In this document: positions 1 through 10,925 of the stretch, in pieces
How the letters are laid out: every line of letters begins with the position of its first letter
Numbering within the stretch: the first letter of the stretch is position 1
Source: Gnetum montanum
Lineage: Eukaryota; Streptophyta; Gnetopsida; Gnetales; Gnetaceae
NCBI GenBank assembly: GCA_015680685.1
Contig: MNCI01015561.1
Coordinates: 911,836-975,835, forward strand
Direction of reading: 5' to 3'
DNA length: 64,000 nucleotides
Notes under the pieces: generated by a model
Database searches by the model: none
What the model was told of the DNA's origin: nothing
The model's input: only the letters and a program-made list of their open reading frames with translations
Translations under genes and position numbers: made by a program

Positions 1-192
1 TTCATCCACACTTAGACCTCCTACTACAGGCACTTGGAAAATACTCTAACTTTCAAATAGACTACAAGAGTTTCACTACTTGACTGCTAAAAGACTTCTC
101 CCCAATTGTGTGACTAGGCACTATATTTATAGACTTGGGAGCAACTACTCTAATAATTAGAGTAACTGCTCTAATTATTAGAATAACTACTA
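1..192 (-). mobile_element. 3' LTR of element E1 (partial)
   Basis: This stretch aligns closely with 9058-9247, inside the right-hand LTR of the same minus-strand element. Both contain a TATA box read on the minus strand (CTATAAATA) next to repeats of CTCTAATAATTAGAG. The LTR continues left of the window and is cut on the right by the run of N, so the end of the LTR and the polypurine tract are not visible. Confidence 0.8.
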
Positions 193-499
193 NNNNNNNN
201 NNNNNNNNNNNNNNNNNNNNNNNNNNNNNNNNNNNNNNNNNNNNNNNNNNNNNNNNNNNNNNNNNNNNNNNNNNNNNNNNNNNNNNNNNNNNNNNNNNNN
301 NNNNNNNNNNNNNNNNNNNNNNNNNNNNNNNNNNNNNNNNNNNNNNNNNNNNNNNNNNNNNNNNNNNNNNNNNNNNNNNNNNNNNNNNNNNNNNNNNNNN
401 NNNNNNNNNNNNNNNNNNNNNNNNNNNNNNNNNNNNNNNNNNNNNNNNNNNNNNNNNNNNNNNNNNNNNNNNNNNNNNNNNNNNNNNNNNNNNNNNNNN
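193..499. other. Assembly gap (307 N)
   Basis: A run of unknown bases sits inside E1. It hides the end of the left LTR and the junction with the 3' non-coding block. By comparison with E2 (41844-42180) the hidden part should contain the U3 palindrome array and the polypurine tract, which may be why the assembly failed here. Confidence 0.95.
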
Positions 500-2200
500 T
501 CCATCCTGAGTGCCTCCTCCAAGCCCAGTCCATTGTTTGTATGATCGCCATCTGCACAAACAACATAGTCACAAATGAGCAAGGATAAATAAACCACAAT
601 GCAATTGATACCTTGCCTCGATATGAAGCGCATTGGCTAAGTTGTGGTTATGGTAGAAACTGGTTCGAAGATTTATCACAGGTGACTACCCAAGGTGTAG
701 GGGTTAGGCGAATAGTAAAATGAAGAAAATTAAAAAATTTATGCTAGGGCCCCCATGACTAAGAGTGAACCTCCGGTAGCTATAAGATGGAAAAATATTA
801 GGAACAAGAAATATGGGAAAAATAATGGCAGCAACGCCAATAAAATGGATGCCATGGATGGGGATGAAACAAGAAATGATTGATTGCAGGAAATGTTTAA
901 GGAAAAGAACTTAACAATTGCACCAAAAAGGAATGCCAGTGGGTCCTCCCCAAAGCAGGCTCATGCCTTTTATGCCTTGATAAGCCTACAAACCAAAGAG
1001 TCCGTAGGCTCTAGGAATGTCATTTGGAAGAAAGAGTTAAAAACTTACCCATAAGAATTTATCAAAGAAAAATGATGCATCAACCTAGAAACAGACTAAT
1101 GATAGAACCAGCAATGAGGTGGGAAAATGGGAAGAAATATGGAAAGGAGAGGATGGAATGGAATCCCAAGAACAAGGTTGTGTAAAGTCCCTTGTGTACT
1201 TTATGGTTAATGTGACTGAGTAGAACTCATCCCAAATCCAAAATCAAATAAACCACATCTAGTGACCTCACATCAACACACTTGACCAATCCATTCACTT
1301 GAAGCAACAAGAATGCTTCCACAAAGAGTCACCATCATTCCGAGGAGAGTGAGATGGAGAAGCAGGAAGCGAGAAAGGGCCTTAGTTAGAGGGAGCCTTC
1401 AAGCATGCGTAACATGTCTTCCCAATTCCATAACCAGTGCTTGTAGCCCATATTGGTTTATTATGTCTAAGGGGTATGATTTGAACTCTCACTTCTTCTT
1501 CTTCTTCTTTTTTGCATGAGAACCACATCATGCAAAGACTTATTTTTATTCACTCAGCTTCCTGATTTTTGAATAATGTTAGAATGACAAAAAACCCAAG
1601 AAAAAGCATCCAAGAACCCAAGAGAATGACCAGCACAAATGTATCGAATCCCCTTGATGTCACACCCTTCTCATCCTTTGAGTCTTTCCTTGGTTTGAAA
1701 AATACCCAGCCACCAATTCATTAACAAGTTTACTTAGAAGAAGGGGACTGTACAATTCCAAGCCAAAGGAGATCATAGAGTTGTATGGATGAGTGGACGG
1801 TGTGGACTCATTGCTTATTTTACCAAAAGAACCATACCTTAATATCAGCATCATAATTCAAAAGTCAAAACCAAACATTAGCAATCAATATGATATAATT
1901 CAATCCACGATCATGAGCACTTCTTGGATGATGAATAAAAGTAAATCAAGTAAACAAAGAAACAGTAAAAACATGAACAATGGTGTAAAAAAAAAATAAA
2001 AAAAGTTGAAAGAATGTGTAAAACAAAAAATGTGTAAAATAAAAATTCAAAAAGAACTAATGGCCTAGAATGGTTAGCATAGGTAGCCATCTCCCGCATG
2101 ATTGAGTTGGAAGGAGGAGATCCAAAATAGTGAGCAAGGTTGTCCATCAAGAGAGGTAGCATGTGTAGTAGCTGTGCTAAGCTCCTGGAAAGGTTTGGTT
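500..2200 (-). mobile_element. E1 conserved 3' non-coding block
   Basis: This stretch lies between integrase and 3' LTR. It has no long reading frame but aligns block by block with 42180-43800 in E2, 56200-57800 in E3 and 61700-62640 in E5. Shared landmarks are a block around 900-1010 read in the same order in E2, the block around 1360-1450 and the block at 1640-1700. A T-rich run near 1493-1515 sits where E3 has a long A tract. In Athila elements this position usually holds an env-like ORF; none is visible. Confidence 0.7.
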
Positions 2201-2279
2201 TATTGCATGTTGGCCAAAAATTTCTTATCTAGGCTCTTGGGTTTGTATATTGTCATGGCCCTTGAAGGAAAAGTTGCAT

Positions 2280-3340
2280 AAATAATATAAGGTCCTTCCC
2301 ACAGTGTTTAAAATTTAGTACATTGTGGCACATGTGTGGGATTCCAGTAGAGAACTTTATCTCCTGGCTGATATTTAACTTTCCTAATTCTTAGGTCATG
2401 ACGTTGTTTATTGAAGGCCTTGTGCAACCCATTAGATGATAGGGTAGCTAATCAATTTTCATCTAGCAAGTTAAGGGTTACTAACTATTGTTTCTGTGCT
2501 AGATCAAGGTCAAGGTTGAGGTCACATGGCATGGATAGTGTACAGAGCTCATTTTGAATGGGAAGTGTTGGTAATTTACTGTACACTAACTCATAGGGAG
2601 AGTAGCCTATAGGGAGTTTCCATGTGGAGTGGTATGCCCAAAGAGCATCATTCAGTTTAGTGCTCTAGTCTCACTTAAACATGCTAATGGTTCTTATCAA
2701 TATCTTCGTAATCTCCCTATTGGTGACTTCTGCTTGACCGTTTGCTTGGGGGTGGTATGGTGTAGTTAATTTATGCTCAACCCTTTAGCATTGCATTAAT
2801 TTCCAAAAAGTTGCACTTGTGAAGTGTGTACCATTATCTGAAATAAGTGCACGTGGCACACCAAACATGTTTATGATTCGTTGTTGAACAAATCGTGTAG
2901 CTGAGCTGATGTACAATCTTTAACAGCAGCTACTTCAGCCCATTTTGTTAGGTAATCAATGACAACAATAATATAAGCTTTTCCATTGGACATTGGTGTA
3001 ATCAGCCTCATAAAATCAATTCCCCAAATGTTGAAGGGTTCTAATGGTTGAATCCATTGTTGTGGACCCTCCATTTTAGCAGTCATTCCCCCATCACATT
3101 GATAGTGCGATGGGCATCCCAAAATAATGTAGGCCAATAATATTCTACAAGCAGGATCTTGATGGTCGTTCGTCTCCTAGCATAATGAGTGTCTTGGAGA
3201 ACTCGTAGTTGATTTATATCAAGAACACACCATCGAACCAAGCCATCCGGACACACTTTGTAAGGTTGCCCCTTGATCTCCATAAAGTACTTGGCTCAGT
3301 GAAGAAACTATTATTTCTTCTTAAGGTTTAACTCTTGTGG
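2280..3340 (-). pseudogene. E1 integrase (decayed)
   Basis: Reading leftward, the N-terminal zinc-binding part (YARRRTTIKILL, YYWPTLFWDAH) is followed by the core with GIDFM, then SDNGTHF near 2840 and NGQAEVTNRE near 2730. These three stretches hold the D, D and E that catalyse strand transfer. Compared with E2, the motif HEGPCGGH has lost its middle in frame, and the second zinc-ligand pair is missing, so the HHCC finger is broken although the DDE residues remain. The frame is interrupted. The later part is close to the HPQANGQ type of plant Ty3/gypsy integrases. Confidence 0.8.
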
Positions 3341-3399
3341 TGTTTGTTGGGTGAGGAGATAGGTAAGAATGCTACTGTACTAGTTTGTCTTCGTGGGTG

Positions 3400-4730
3400 A
3401 TTGATTATTCACTACACCAGCAAAGAGGAATTCATCAGGGAAATGATCAGAAATTAGATACTCATCCTATTTCTTGTCCCATCACAACCGAGATAAATGA
3501 TCAACAACTACATTCTTAGTGCCCTTGTGATCGATCATCATTAAATTAAACTCTTGTAAGATTACAAGCCATTGTATGATACAAGGGCTTACCATTGGCT
3601 TATTCATGAGGAACTAGATTGCACTATGATCTGTATGTATATATACTTTATATCCCAATACATAGTGTCTAAAATTTTCTAGTGCAAACACTACAACCAT
3701 TAATTCTTTTTCTATGGTACTGTAGTTAAGTTGTGCACCAACGATACTTCTACTTGCACAGTGGATGTAATAAGGATGTTTCTGGTCATCTAACTGTGTA
3801 AGTACGGCTCCTAAAGCATAGTTGGACTCGTTAGTCATGATATGGAATGGTTTGGACTAGTCAAGAGCTTGTAGAATGGGTGTTTCTGCTAGCTTCTGTT
3901 TCAAAGTTTGGAAAGTTAATTCGCATTCCCTTGTCCACTCGAAAGGTACATCCTTTTTCATTAATTTTACCAATGGTTTGGCAACCTTTGAAAAGTTCCC
4001 AATAAATCTCCTATAGTAGCCAATATGTCCAAGAAATGATCGAATATCTTTAACAATTTCTAGTTGATAGGTAATTCCTTGGATAATTTTGATTTTCTGG
4101 AAGTCTACCTCTATCCTTGTGTGTGAGATTTTGTGCCCTAGTACTATGTCTTCTTGGACCATCAAATGGCTTTTCTGCCAGTTGAGCCTTAAATTGGTTT
4201 CTACACATCTTTTTAACACTTGCTCTAATTGGTCCAAGGCTTGATCAAAGTTTGCTCCATAAGTGGAGAAGTCATCCATAAAGACCTCCATACTGTTTCC
4301 TATCTACTAATGGAATATGCTTAGAACTAGCTATTGAAATGTTGCAGGGGCATTGCACAAGCCAAATGACATCTGTTTGTATGCAAACATTCCCCAAGGA
4401 CTAGTGAACGTAGTCTTGGCTTGGTCTTCTGGGGCAATTTGTATTTGGTTATATCTGCTATATCCATCTAGAAAACTATAATAGTGATGCCCTATGATGG
4501 TGTCTAAGACTTAGTCAACAAATGGCAATGGAAAGTGATCTTTGAATGTTGCCATATTTAGTAGCTTGAAATCTATGCACACCCTCCATTTGCCTTTCTT
4601 TTTAGGCACAATAACTAAGGGGCTAACCCATTCGCTATCAGCAATGGGGTATATGAACCCAGCCTTGAGAAGCTATTTGATTTTTTCCTTGACTACTTGC
4701 TTCAGCTTTGGGTTTAAACATCTCTACGGT
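3400..4730 (-). pseudogene. E1 reverse transcriptase and RNase H (decayed)
   Basis: Reading leftward from 4730, the fingers and palm contain SEWVSPLVIVPKK, YYSFLDGYSRYNQIQIAPE, FGLCNAPATFQ and the catalytic box MEVFMDDFSTYG (4250-4291). The connection follows with FLGHIGYYRRFI. The RNase H part has YALGAVLTQ, YSTIEKELMVVVFALE and VYIHTDHSAI (3614-3838). FMDD in place of YVDD is usual in plant Ty3/gypsy elements. Stop codons separate the two halves of the polymerase near 4300, for example where glutamine and tryptophan codons have become TAG, so no active enzyme can be made. Confidence 0.85.
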
Positions 4731-5206
4731 TATCTTCGAGGCTTCATGAAGGGATCAGTGTAAATTCTATGTTGGTATATCCTAGGATCTATTCCAGTTA
4801 ATTCAAGATATGACCAAGCAAAGGCTTTTGACCATTTATTTATCACTTCCAACAATTTCTCTTTTTGTTGTGAAGCAAGCTTAGCATTAATGATTATCGG
4901 CTTTTTGTTTTTAAGAAACATGTATTCCATACCGATGGGCAATGGTTTTAGCTCGAGGGGCTCCTGCTTAAATTTCTCAGGGATTTCCAACTTCCCCTAG
5001 TTGATATTTTCGAGGTTAAGGTTTGGAAGTTGGTAGTGGACTTGCTCTAATGTGTCTATGCTATTGGTTTAAGAGCAAGTCAAACCCTCAATTGGTTCCA
5101 TGCATATGATTGAACTGCTTTCTTGATCAACTATCAACCACTAGGTGCCTTCTTGTCATGTGGCTGCTGCATACAGGCATCTGTGTATGTTAATCACTTG
5201 TGCACA
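4730..5206 (-). pseudogene. E1 linker between protease and reverse transcriptase
   Basis: A partly open stretch (4730-4990 on the minus strand) encodes MEIPEKFKQEPLELKPLP, MEYMFLKNKKPIIINAKL and KAFAWSYLELTGIDP. The last motif is the 'fAWs..dmpGi.P' segment that precedes the polymerase fingers in Ty3/gypsy polyproteins. E2 has the same stretch at 46440-46658 and E3 at 53290-53540. The part nearest the protease is closed by several stops. Confidence 0.7.
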
Positions 5207-5767
5207 CTAATTGCATGCAGGAAATGCTAAACTTTGCACAAACCATGACCTCTGCATGCAATTACACCCTATGTCACTGTATGCGATGCATGGAACTTTC
5301 TTCTTCTCGATCTTTATGAATGTGTTTTCCTTTGATATTTCTAGGGAAAAATCGCAAATTCCTAAGCACGCGTCAACTATGCTTAGCCATGCTCTTTCCA
5401 TTATGATTGGGAAGTCCCCCTTACTGTTGTTCACCTGAATCACTAGGAAATTAGCTGGGTATGACCACGCACAAATAGTGGTAACAATGTTCTCCACTAG
5501 TCCCAATGGGACAGTGATGGACTGGTCGACCAACTCTAGGCGAATGTTGCTCTTTTTCAATGGAGGTAGGTTCCAGGCCTTGTACATTTCTTGAGAAATC
5601 AAGTTGATGCCAGAACCTGAATCCAAAAGAGCCTTGCATGGTTCATTTCCAGTGATTTGTAAATATATCAAAGGACTCCTAGGATCAGAGAATTTCTTGG
5701 GAAGATGGCCAGCTTTGATCCAACCAGTGACAGCATGTGTTAGCATGACCTTATGTGTTGAGTGCAA
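5207..5767 (-). pseudogene. E1 aspartic protease domain
   Basis: An open stretch of 186 codons contains PLIYLQITGNEPCKALLDSGSGINLIS, with the catalytic DSG of a retropepsin, and a second conserved part, GDFPIIMERAWLS, where related proteases have 'iiLGRpfL'. It ends in a cysteine-rich tail. It cleaves the polyprotein in active elements. This is the longest open protease segment among the copies here. It follows gag in another frame, so in its present state it is cut off from a gag start. Confidence 0.8.
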
Positions 5768-8281
5768 TGGTTGAGTTGAAGGAGATCTGAAGTTTTGATT
5801 GATACTGAGGCATCTAAGGAATCAACCACTTGTGATTGCAAGGGCTTAGTTGGACTATTGGTTCTAAAGAAAGGTCTTTTCTTCATGTGGTTGTTGGAAC
5901 CAACAATAGGTTGAGAGTTAATAGCCCTTGTGGCATTACATTGCTGTGGCTGGGTAGCAATTTCTCCCTGCATAGTTGGATCAGGTAGTAATAAAGCTAT
6001 TGTTGGAAAAGATGCGGTCGGATGAGAAGGATGGTATACTTGTGGAACATTATCCCTAGGAGAGGGAGTCCTATAATACTCATGAGCTTGGTAGTGAGGT
6101 AGAGGAGTAACGTGACCAATAGAGTCACGTGGAGAGACTGGCTGCTGCATGTAATATCCATATGAGTTAGGTTGTTGGTAAGGATACTATTGCCTTAGTG
6201 GTGGCATTCCCCATAATTGTGGGTATTGCCACTGTTGATACTACTCGATTGGTTGTGGTGGATTCCACTAGGATAATACATTAAGGGTTGGTGGAACTGC
6301 TGTGGGTTACCTTGAGGATAAGATAACATTTGGGGTGCTTGCCATTTATTCACTCGTGGGTTGAGTGCATACACCCCAGACTCCTATAGATGTGAAATTA
6401 TAGGGCAACATCCCTTAGGATGGTCATATTGACATATCTCGCACCCACTATCATTGTCTATTTCTGATTCCACAACCTCTTCAATTATGGCAACTTTGCC
6501 CTTACCCTTGTTACGTGCATGTTCAACTTCTCTCTTTTTTCTTTTTTTGCAATCACTACCTTGCTCTCTAGACTCCTCTACTATTTTAAAAATAGATTGA
6601 AATCTATTGTCTAGGGAATCCCATATTTGGTCTACCTTTGCCGATACTTCTGATGTCAACTTTTGGATAGGCAAATTTTTCCTATTCACCATCTCTTCGA
6701 GTGGTAACTCTTCTTCATCTTCACAAAATCTTACTTCCCTCTTTCGAAGGGAAGGATCTTGATTATACTCTTTCGCACTTTCTCTCTTCTGTAGCTCACC
6801 TTCTTCCTTAGCAACTTGCTCCAATAGTCTTTGAATTTGATGGGACCTAAGCTTGGATAGTCTTCCTTGGGCATAAGTCCCAAGGATTCTTCTCATTTCA
6901 TGCATAAGCCCATCCACGAGATGGCGCAATTGATCCCTTTAGGAATAACCATGGCCAGGATAATGATGTAACAATGCATAGTATCGGCCCATGGTAGCAT
7001 CCAAGCGTTCATGCCCTCCTTGTTTCCAGCCCTGGATTTGCTTTCCCAAGTTAGACACTTGGGAGTACGTTTGGTACTTGTCATTAAATAGTTCTAACAT
7101 AGTACTCCACCTATGAATGGATTCCAGTTCTAAGGACTGGTACCAACTTTTCGCTTCTTTAACTAGTGTCTGTGGAAACAACTTAATTTTTTGCCATTCA
7201 TTTTCTATGTTTTGTAAGGCACATGCATCATGGAATGCCTGTAAGTGATTCTGAAGATCAACGTTATATCCTCCTTCAAATCATGGGATATTGTTCATAT
7301 CTAATCTCTTGATCCTACTATCTTTCTAGTGCCTTGTTGGAATTCTAACAGCCTTAGTTATGTCTAACATACTTTGAGTAGTGAGTAGGGGTTCATCATG
7401 ATCGTCTCATCCATGGCATCTATGATGCCTACGTTGTTCCCTACTCTTCCTTCTTCTATGTTGTGATTCTCTAGAGTGCCCTTGTCCCCTTTCCTAGCTA
7501 TTTCACCTATGACTTCCACTTTCCCTACCTCCATCCCTATGATCTTTTTCTTTATGACTACATCTAGATACTGAAGGAGAGGATGAAGGAGATGATGAAG
7601 GTGAAGAAGAAGGAGAACCATCACCATGATAGTGTCTGCTACCTTCTCTTCAGCAGTCACAGCCTCAATCGCAATTACAATTAGAATGTCTACCTTTATC
7701 ATGTGTCTGTGTCCCTTTTGCGGACCCTTTGTGTTTGTGGGTATTAGAACCTGGGTTATGAATAGTGGAATGAAGGTTTTGATACACAACCCCTTGGCCA
7801 AAGTCAAGGGGAGAAGCATCATTGTGTGGGCGACTGCCTGAGGTAGGTTCACACCCTCATTTTTGCTTAAGACATGTGGGACATCCTAGGACCACTTACC
7901 CTTCAAAGACTTATGATGTCTTTCCTGTTGCAAGTCCCTTTGACATTGTGCCTCCGTGAGATGGTATTCTCTTGAGTCATAGTCTTGCACAATGTATTCT
8001 GCGTGTAAGTGCAGCATGCCAATTCGTGTGAGAGCACGAAGAAGCATGCTTGGGACTGAACAATCAAGTGGTAACACTATGTTACCTTCTAAGTCTCACC
8101 AATGCAGTTGTTCATCTTGATGGAGGATAAAGGTGAAGTCTGGTATATACTCATTGAGATGAATATATACCACTCAAACTTGTTGAGGAACTGGCGAATC
8201 AACATCATGTGTATTACGTCACCGATTGTTTCCTGTTTCAAACCTAGGCGATGAGGCGCTTTCGTACGAAGAAGGAGACAT
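5740..8281 (-). pseudogene. E1 gag polyprotein region (decayed)
   Basis: The likely start ATG is at 8281-8279 (MSPSSYES), shortly after the primer site. Downstream come the capsid-like segment (LFPQTLVKEAKSWYQSLE near 7180, EQLRHLVDGL and YAQGRLSKLRSHQIQRLLEQ near 6900) and a basic stretch. The zinc knuckle CEICQYDHPKGCC near 6430 has the spacing CX2CX3HX4C, as in Athila gag. A proline- and glutamine-rich region leads to the protease. Several stops and frameshifts split it into pieces (6384-6929, 6939-7181, 7364-7852, 7886-8077). Confidence 0.8.
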
Positions 8282-8400
8282 ACTTGTCTGTTCAGTATGC
8301 AATGTATTCTTGTTTATTATTTTCTCAACAAACCCTAAGGGTTCGTTCCAACAATGTGAATGATTTCCTATGTTCTAGTTAGCACACAAACAACTAAGTC

Positions 8401-8417
8401 CTCAGCAATGGCACCAA
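8401..8417 (-). other. E1 primer binding site (tRNA-Asp type)
   Basis: Read on the minus strand directly after the LTR end, this is TTGGTGCCATTGCTGAG. It matches, with a few changes, the complement of the 3' end of plant tRNA-Asp (TGGCGCCGTTGCCGGGG from general knowledge). This primer is typical of Athila elements. Confidence 0.75.
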
Positions 8418-9341
8418 TGATGAGCAACGAGGTACCCCTATGCTCAACCATATGAATACGAGTGTTTCACACATGATCCAGTCGAATTCCAAGGACTAAG
8501 TGCTTATGTGCCCTTGTGGAACAAAGATGGGTTGGTTGATTGTTCTCTTCCCAAGCTTACCTATATGTCACGATTGTATGGTTAAGTAAGCTTGAGGCAT
8601 ATGATTTTTATAGCTTTTATGTTTTTATGTCCTATGCTAGTAGGGAAGGAGAGAGGTAACTAAGTGACTAATTTAACTTAACTACTCATTAACTAAGTTC
8701 TAACTAATCCTAGTACCAGCATCCGTTCCCACTTGTCGTACACATCCTGAACTAGTGCAACACTACTAGGATTACCAAACGCTAATCGTTACTTGGTTAC
8801 CAGGCATTACATGCATGCTCGAAGTGGTTGTGCTTGTGTAATTTAACGATATCCTTAATTGATTAAAATGAATTGCTGTGCTAATAATAGAAATGTAAAG
8901 TGCATAAAATAAAATAAAATAAAATAAATGCATAAGAAAATAAAATAAAATAAATGCGTAAGAAAACAAATCTCAAGTGCTGCAAGGATGAATCAAAGAG
9001 CTTATCTTTATTACAATACATAAGGTGTGCTCAGGTACACAATGCTCGAATAAAGATCCATCCACACTTAGACTTCCTACTGTGGGCACTTGGAAAATGC
9101 TCTAACTTTCAAACAAACTACAAGAGTTTTGCTACTTAACTACTAAAAGACTTTTTCCAAATTGTGCACCTAGGCACTGTATTTATAGACTTAGGAGTAA
9201 CTACTCTAATAATTAGAGTAATCACTCTAATAATTAGAATAACTGCTAAAGTAACCACTAGAGGAACCACTCTAATAATTAGAATAACTACTAGAGTAAC
9301 CGCTAGAGTAACCACTCTAATAATTAGAATAACTGCTAGAG
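8418..9341 (-). mobile_element. E1 5' LTR (split by a solo LTR; ends about 10154)
   Basis: It begins TGATGAGCAACGAGG next to the primer site and runs right. It contains the minus-strand TATA box near 9180-9188. Four copies of the palindromic unit CTCTAATAATTAG follow, at 9204, 9225, 9270 and 9315. The array is interrupted at 9342 by a solo LTR and resumes at 10145 (TAACCGCTCTCATC), where the LTR would end. Confidence 0.8.
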
Positions 9342-10139
9342 TGATGAGTGGTGAGGTACCCCTACACTCAACCATATGAATACGAGTGTTACACGCGTGA
9401 TCTGGTTGAAATCCATAGACTAAGTGCCTACACACCTTATGGAACACCTAAGGTTAATCATTCGTTGTCTTCCCAAACTTACTTGTATTTGTCATGGTTG
9501 TATGGTGAAGTAAGCCTGAGGTATATGATTTTTATATCTTTTATGTTTTTATCGCCTATGCTAAGAGAGGAAAGGGTGAAGAGACTAATAACTAACTTTA
9601 ACTAACTAAGCTTTAATTAACCTAGCATCAGTATCCGTTCCCACTTGCCGTTTCACACCCTGAACCAATGCAACGCTGCTGGGATTACCAAACGCTATTT
9701 GTTACTGGGATTACCAAGCGTAACACACGTGCTCGAAGCGGTCATATTGAATGCACTTAACTATGAGAGTTGAGGGTTGAGAGAGATTAAGTCCTAAGAA
9801 AGCATTTAACATTCAACAGTAATTAAATCCTCATTAGCTTAGTCCATGCACGGCAAGATTTATCCAAAAGTTCATCTTTATTTCCATACACAAACATGTG
9901 CTCACGTATAATATTTGCTCGAATAAAGATCCATTCACTTTGGGACTCCTACTACGGGCACATGGAAATTATTCTATCTCTGGAATGCTAAAACTGCAAG
10001 AGTTTGGCTATGGTCTAGATCTAGATCACGAAATAAGGGAGAGCCGCCTCTTATTTATAGAATTGGCGGCGCACTGCGATATCACATACGATACATCATG
10101 TACATGATATCGTAGCCCATGTGATATCGCATCCCATCA
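9342..10139 (-). mobile_element. Solo LTR with target-site duplication TAGAG
   Basis: It starts TGATGAGTGGTGAGG and ends CCCATCA. The five bases TAGAG occur on both sides (9337-9341 and 10140-10144). No internal element sequence is left, so it is a solo LTR formed by LTR-LTR recombination. U3 is at the right: a TATA box (minus strand, near 10050) and GATATC palindromes at 10078-10130. It sits inside the palindrome array of the E1 LTR and is therefore younger than E1. Confidence 0.9.
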
Positions 10140-10154
10140 TAGAGTAACCGCTCT

Positions 10155-10735
10155 CATCGCTATCCTAATGTGGAGTATCTGTTCCCATTTATTGTATGCA
10201 TCTTTAACTAATATTAATGTTGTTGGGTTACCAAGTGTGTACTACTAGGTGCACCAAGTATTTGCTATTGGGATTACCAAGTGTCAATAAATTATGCTCG
10301 AAATGGCCATACTCACGTAATTTAAGAATGATAACATTAATTACTTAAGAACATATATGTAAATTATATGTAAAGTAAAGTGTTAGTAAAAGTAAAATGC
10401 TATAAGTGCTACAATGGATGTAGGGAATATTGATTTTATTGGCATTCATGTCAATGTGTCCAAGTACATATGCACTTGAATAAAATTTTGTACAATCTCA
10501 CAAATCCACATTGTAGGCACTTAGAGGGAAAATATTCTAACTCTCAAAGGAAGAAACTACAAGAATTCAACTAAGACTAAGATCGAAAGGTGCCATAAAT
10601 ATGAGGACTGTGTGCATTTATATAGGCAATGACTGCATCAACATTGATGTACATGCATCAACGCATCCTAATATGTGTTTATGGGGATACGTCAACAAGG
10701 CTACATCAATGTAGCTTGCATTATTGATTGTTCAT
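10155..10735 (-). mobile_element. Old truncated LTR of another family
   Basis: The inner part has the same order of blocks as the other LTRs: a stretch like the 'ccgttcccac' and 'gggattaccaa' blocks, then the repeated tail, then a minus-strand TATA box (near 10615-10627). Past the TATA box come GCATCAACATTGATG and the 16-base palindrome GCTACATCAATGTAGC at 10700-10715. The U5 end is missing where it abuts the E1 LTR. The outer end is uncertain. Confidence 0.6.
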
Positions 10736-10834
10736 TAGTATCAAAACTAGAATAATTTGACTATAAGTACATTCCAAAAGATATAGTCAACATGTTACAT
10801 TTGAATAATTATTAATGAATATAGTAGTGCCTTA

Positions 10835-10915
10835 AGTATGAATCAAACTAGCGACCTCTTGCCTAACAAGACAATGAGTTCATTACTTGAGCTATAGTTC
10901 ATAAATGCATATTTT
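10835..10915 (-). repeat. tRNA-derived SINE-like head
   Basis: On the minus strand it reads as a tRNA-like pol III promoter: an A-box-like stretch (TATAGCTCAAGTAATGAACTC) and, about 35 bases later, a B-box-like stretch (GCTAGTTTGATTCATAC). It resembles 20030-20110 on the plus strand. No acceptor stem is seen, so it is not a working tRNA. Confidence 0.5.
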
Positions 10916-10925
10916 TACTAGATTA

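Noticed and set aside
62-633. Frames of 124-165 codons across the left gap
   Set aside because: They consist mostly of unknown bases and have no protein content.
500-2200. Env-like gene in the 3' block of the Athila-like elements
   Set aside because: No open frame, signal peptide or membrane segment shared between copies was found.
7626-7841. Plus-strand frame within E1 gag
   Set aside because: It is antisense to gag-coding sequence that aligns with E2 and E3.
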